This document shows, in pieces, positions 5,955-6,617 of a DNA stretch of 6,617 nucleotides (its first letter is position 1; the number at the start of each line of letters is the position of its first letter). Source of the stretch: Pseudomonadota bacterium (GTDB taxonomy: Bacteria > Pseudomonadota > Gammaproteobacteria > Burkholderiales > Burkholderiaceae_D); NCBI GenBank assembly GCA_023420795.1, contig JAEZVM010000333.1:1-6617 (forward strand), given 5' to 3'. The translations under genes were made by a program, and so were the position numbers. The notes under the pieces were generated by a model, which made no database searches, was not told the DNA's origin, and saw only the letters and a list, made by a program, of their open reading frames with translations.

Positions 5955-6617
5955 ATGTCCACCACCGCCAATCTCGTCGCCGCCATCAAGGATGAACTGA
6001 AGTCAGCCGGCATGACCTATGCCGATCTCGCCCGCAAGCTCGGCATCTCCGAATCCAGCGTCAAGCGCATGCTGGCAAAGGGCGAAATGCCGCTGTCACG
6101 TGTCGATGCGATCTGCAATGCTCTGAAGCTCGACTTCGCCGAACTCGCGCGGCGCGTCGCCGATGCGCAGCCACTGCTGGCGGAGCTGACGCTCGCGCAG
6201 GAGAAGGCGGTGGTGGCCGACAAGAAGCTGCTGCTGGTTGCGATCTGCGTGCTGAGCCAGTGGACGCTGGAACAGATGACCGCGCACTACCGGCTGACCG
6301 AGGCCGAAACGATCAAATGCCTCGCACAGCTCGACCGGCTCGGCATCATCGAGCTGCGTCCGCTCAACCGCTACCGGCTCAAGCTGGCGAAGACCTTCCG
6401 CTGGCGGCCGCACGGCCCGGTGATGAACTTCTTCCGCGAGCATGCGCTGCTCGATTATTTTTCCGGCGGCTTCGACAAGGAGGCGGAATCGCTGCTGCTG
6501 GTGCACGGCTCGATCAGCAAGAGTCTTGCGCCCGCCTTCGTCGAGCGGCTGCAGCGGGTCGCGCAGGACTTCGCGCAGCAGCATCAGGCCGACCAGAAAC
6601 TGCCGGAGCAGCATCGC
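5955..6617 (+). CDS. XRE/Cro-CI-type helix-turn-helix transcriptional regulator (3' end outside window)
   Basis: 221 codons are visible and the frame is open to the right edge. The N-terminus (about residues 6-68) is an XRE-type DNA-binding domain: LVAAIKDELK, MTYADLARKLGISESSVKRM as the helix-turn-helix (20-39), then MPLSRVDAICNALKLDFAEL. A second region (about 92-146) reads like a winged helix: LTLEQM-type helix, LTEAETIKCLAQLDRLGIIE (114-133), then RYRLKLA as a wing. The remainder is mostly helical. No signal peptide is present; it should be a cytoplasmic regulator. ATG 5955 is the first possible start, because no in-frame ATG, GTG or TTG lies between it and the TAG at 5853, and the next Met (residue 20) would remove the first helix. 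No Shine-Dalgarno is visible (CGCCCTCC precedes the ATG), so initiation may be weak or leaderless. Divergence from the MFS-acyltransferase gene allows, but does not show, that it regulates it. Confidence 0.85.
   Translation, partial: MSTTANLVAAIKDELKSAGMTYADLARKLGISESSVKRMLAKGEMPLSRVDAICNALKLDFAELARRVADAQPLLAELTLAQEKAVVADKKLLLVAICVLSQWTLEQMTAHYRLTEAETIKCLAQLDRLGIIELRPLNRYRLKLAKTFRWRPHGPVMNFFREHALLDYFSGGFDKEAESLLLVHGSISKSLAPAFVERLQRVAQDFAQQHQADQKLPEQHR

Overview
This is a GC-rich window whose genes look betaproteobacterial. The closest match from memory is the Burkholderiales, plausibly an Oxalobacteraceae-type genome (Herbaspirillum, Noviherbaspirillum, Massilia). This is inferred from protein style and gene families, not from a database search. 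Six protein genes are supported. Five lie on the minus strand and one diverges on the plus strand at the right end. I saw no tRNA, rRNA, CRISPR array, transposase or convincing intrinsic terminator.

Left edge (1-1685, minus): the first 561 codons of a large multidomain sensor with four CBS domains, two complete PAS domains and the start of a third. Its output domain lies outside the window. The gap at 1686-1862 (177 nt) holds a long imperfect inverted repeat just upstream of the sensor's ribosome binding site.

Middle (1863-3616, minus): a compact three-gene cluster in the order YiaA/YiaB-family membrane protein, small secreted Ala/Val/Gly-rich protein, DUF2145 secreted protein. The gaps are 22 and 7 nt, so it is very probably one transcript. 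All three products are predicted to go to the inner membrane or be exported, and none has an assigned function that I know of. The Shine-Dalgarno sequence of the first gene can pair perfectly with an upstream anti-Shine-Dalgarno stretch.

Right (3733-5703, minus): one 656-residue polypeptide joining an LplT-like MFS transporter to a PlsC-type acyltransferase, which suggests lysophospholipid uptake and re-acylation. It lacks the acyl-ACP synthetase domain found in E. coli Aas. A 251-nt divergent intergenic region (5704-5954) separates it from a helix-turn-helix regulator (5955 to the right edge, plus strand). That region contains an 86-bp imperfect palindromic element and two overlapping short dyads immediately before the regulator.

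The genes share a membrane and envelope theme, but no functional link between the sensor, the three-gene cluster, the lipid transporter and the regulator is shown by the sequence alone.
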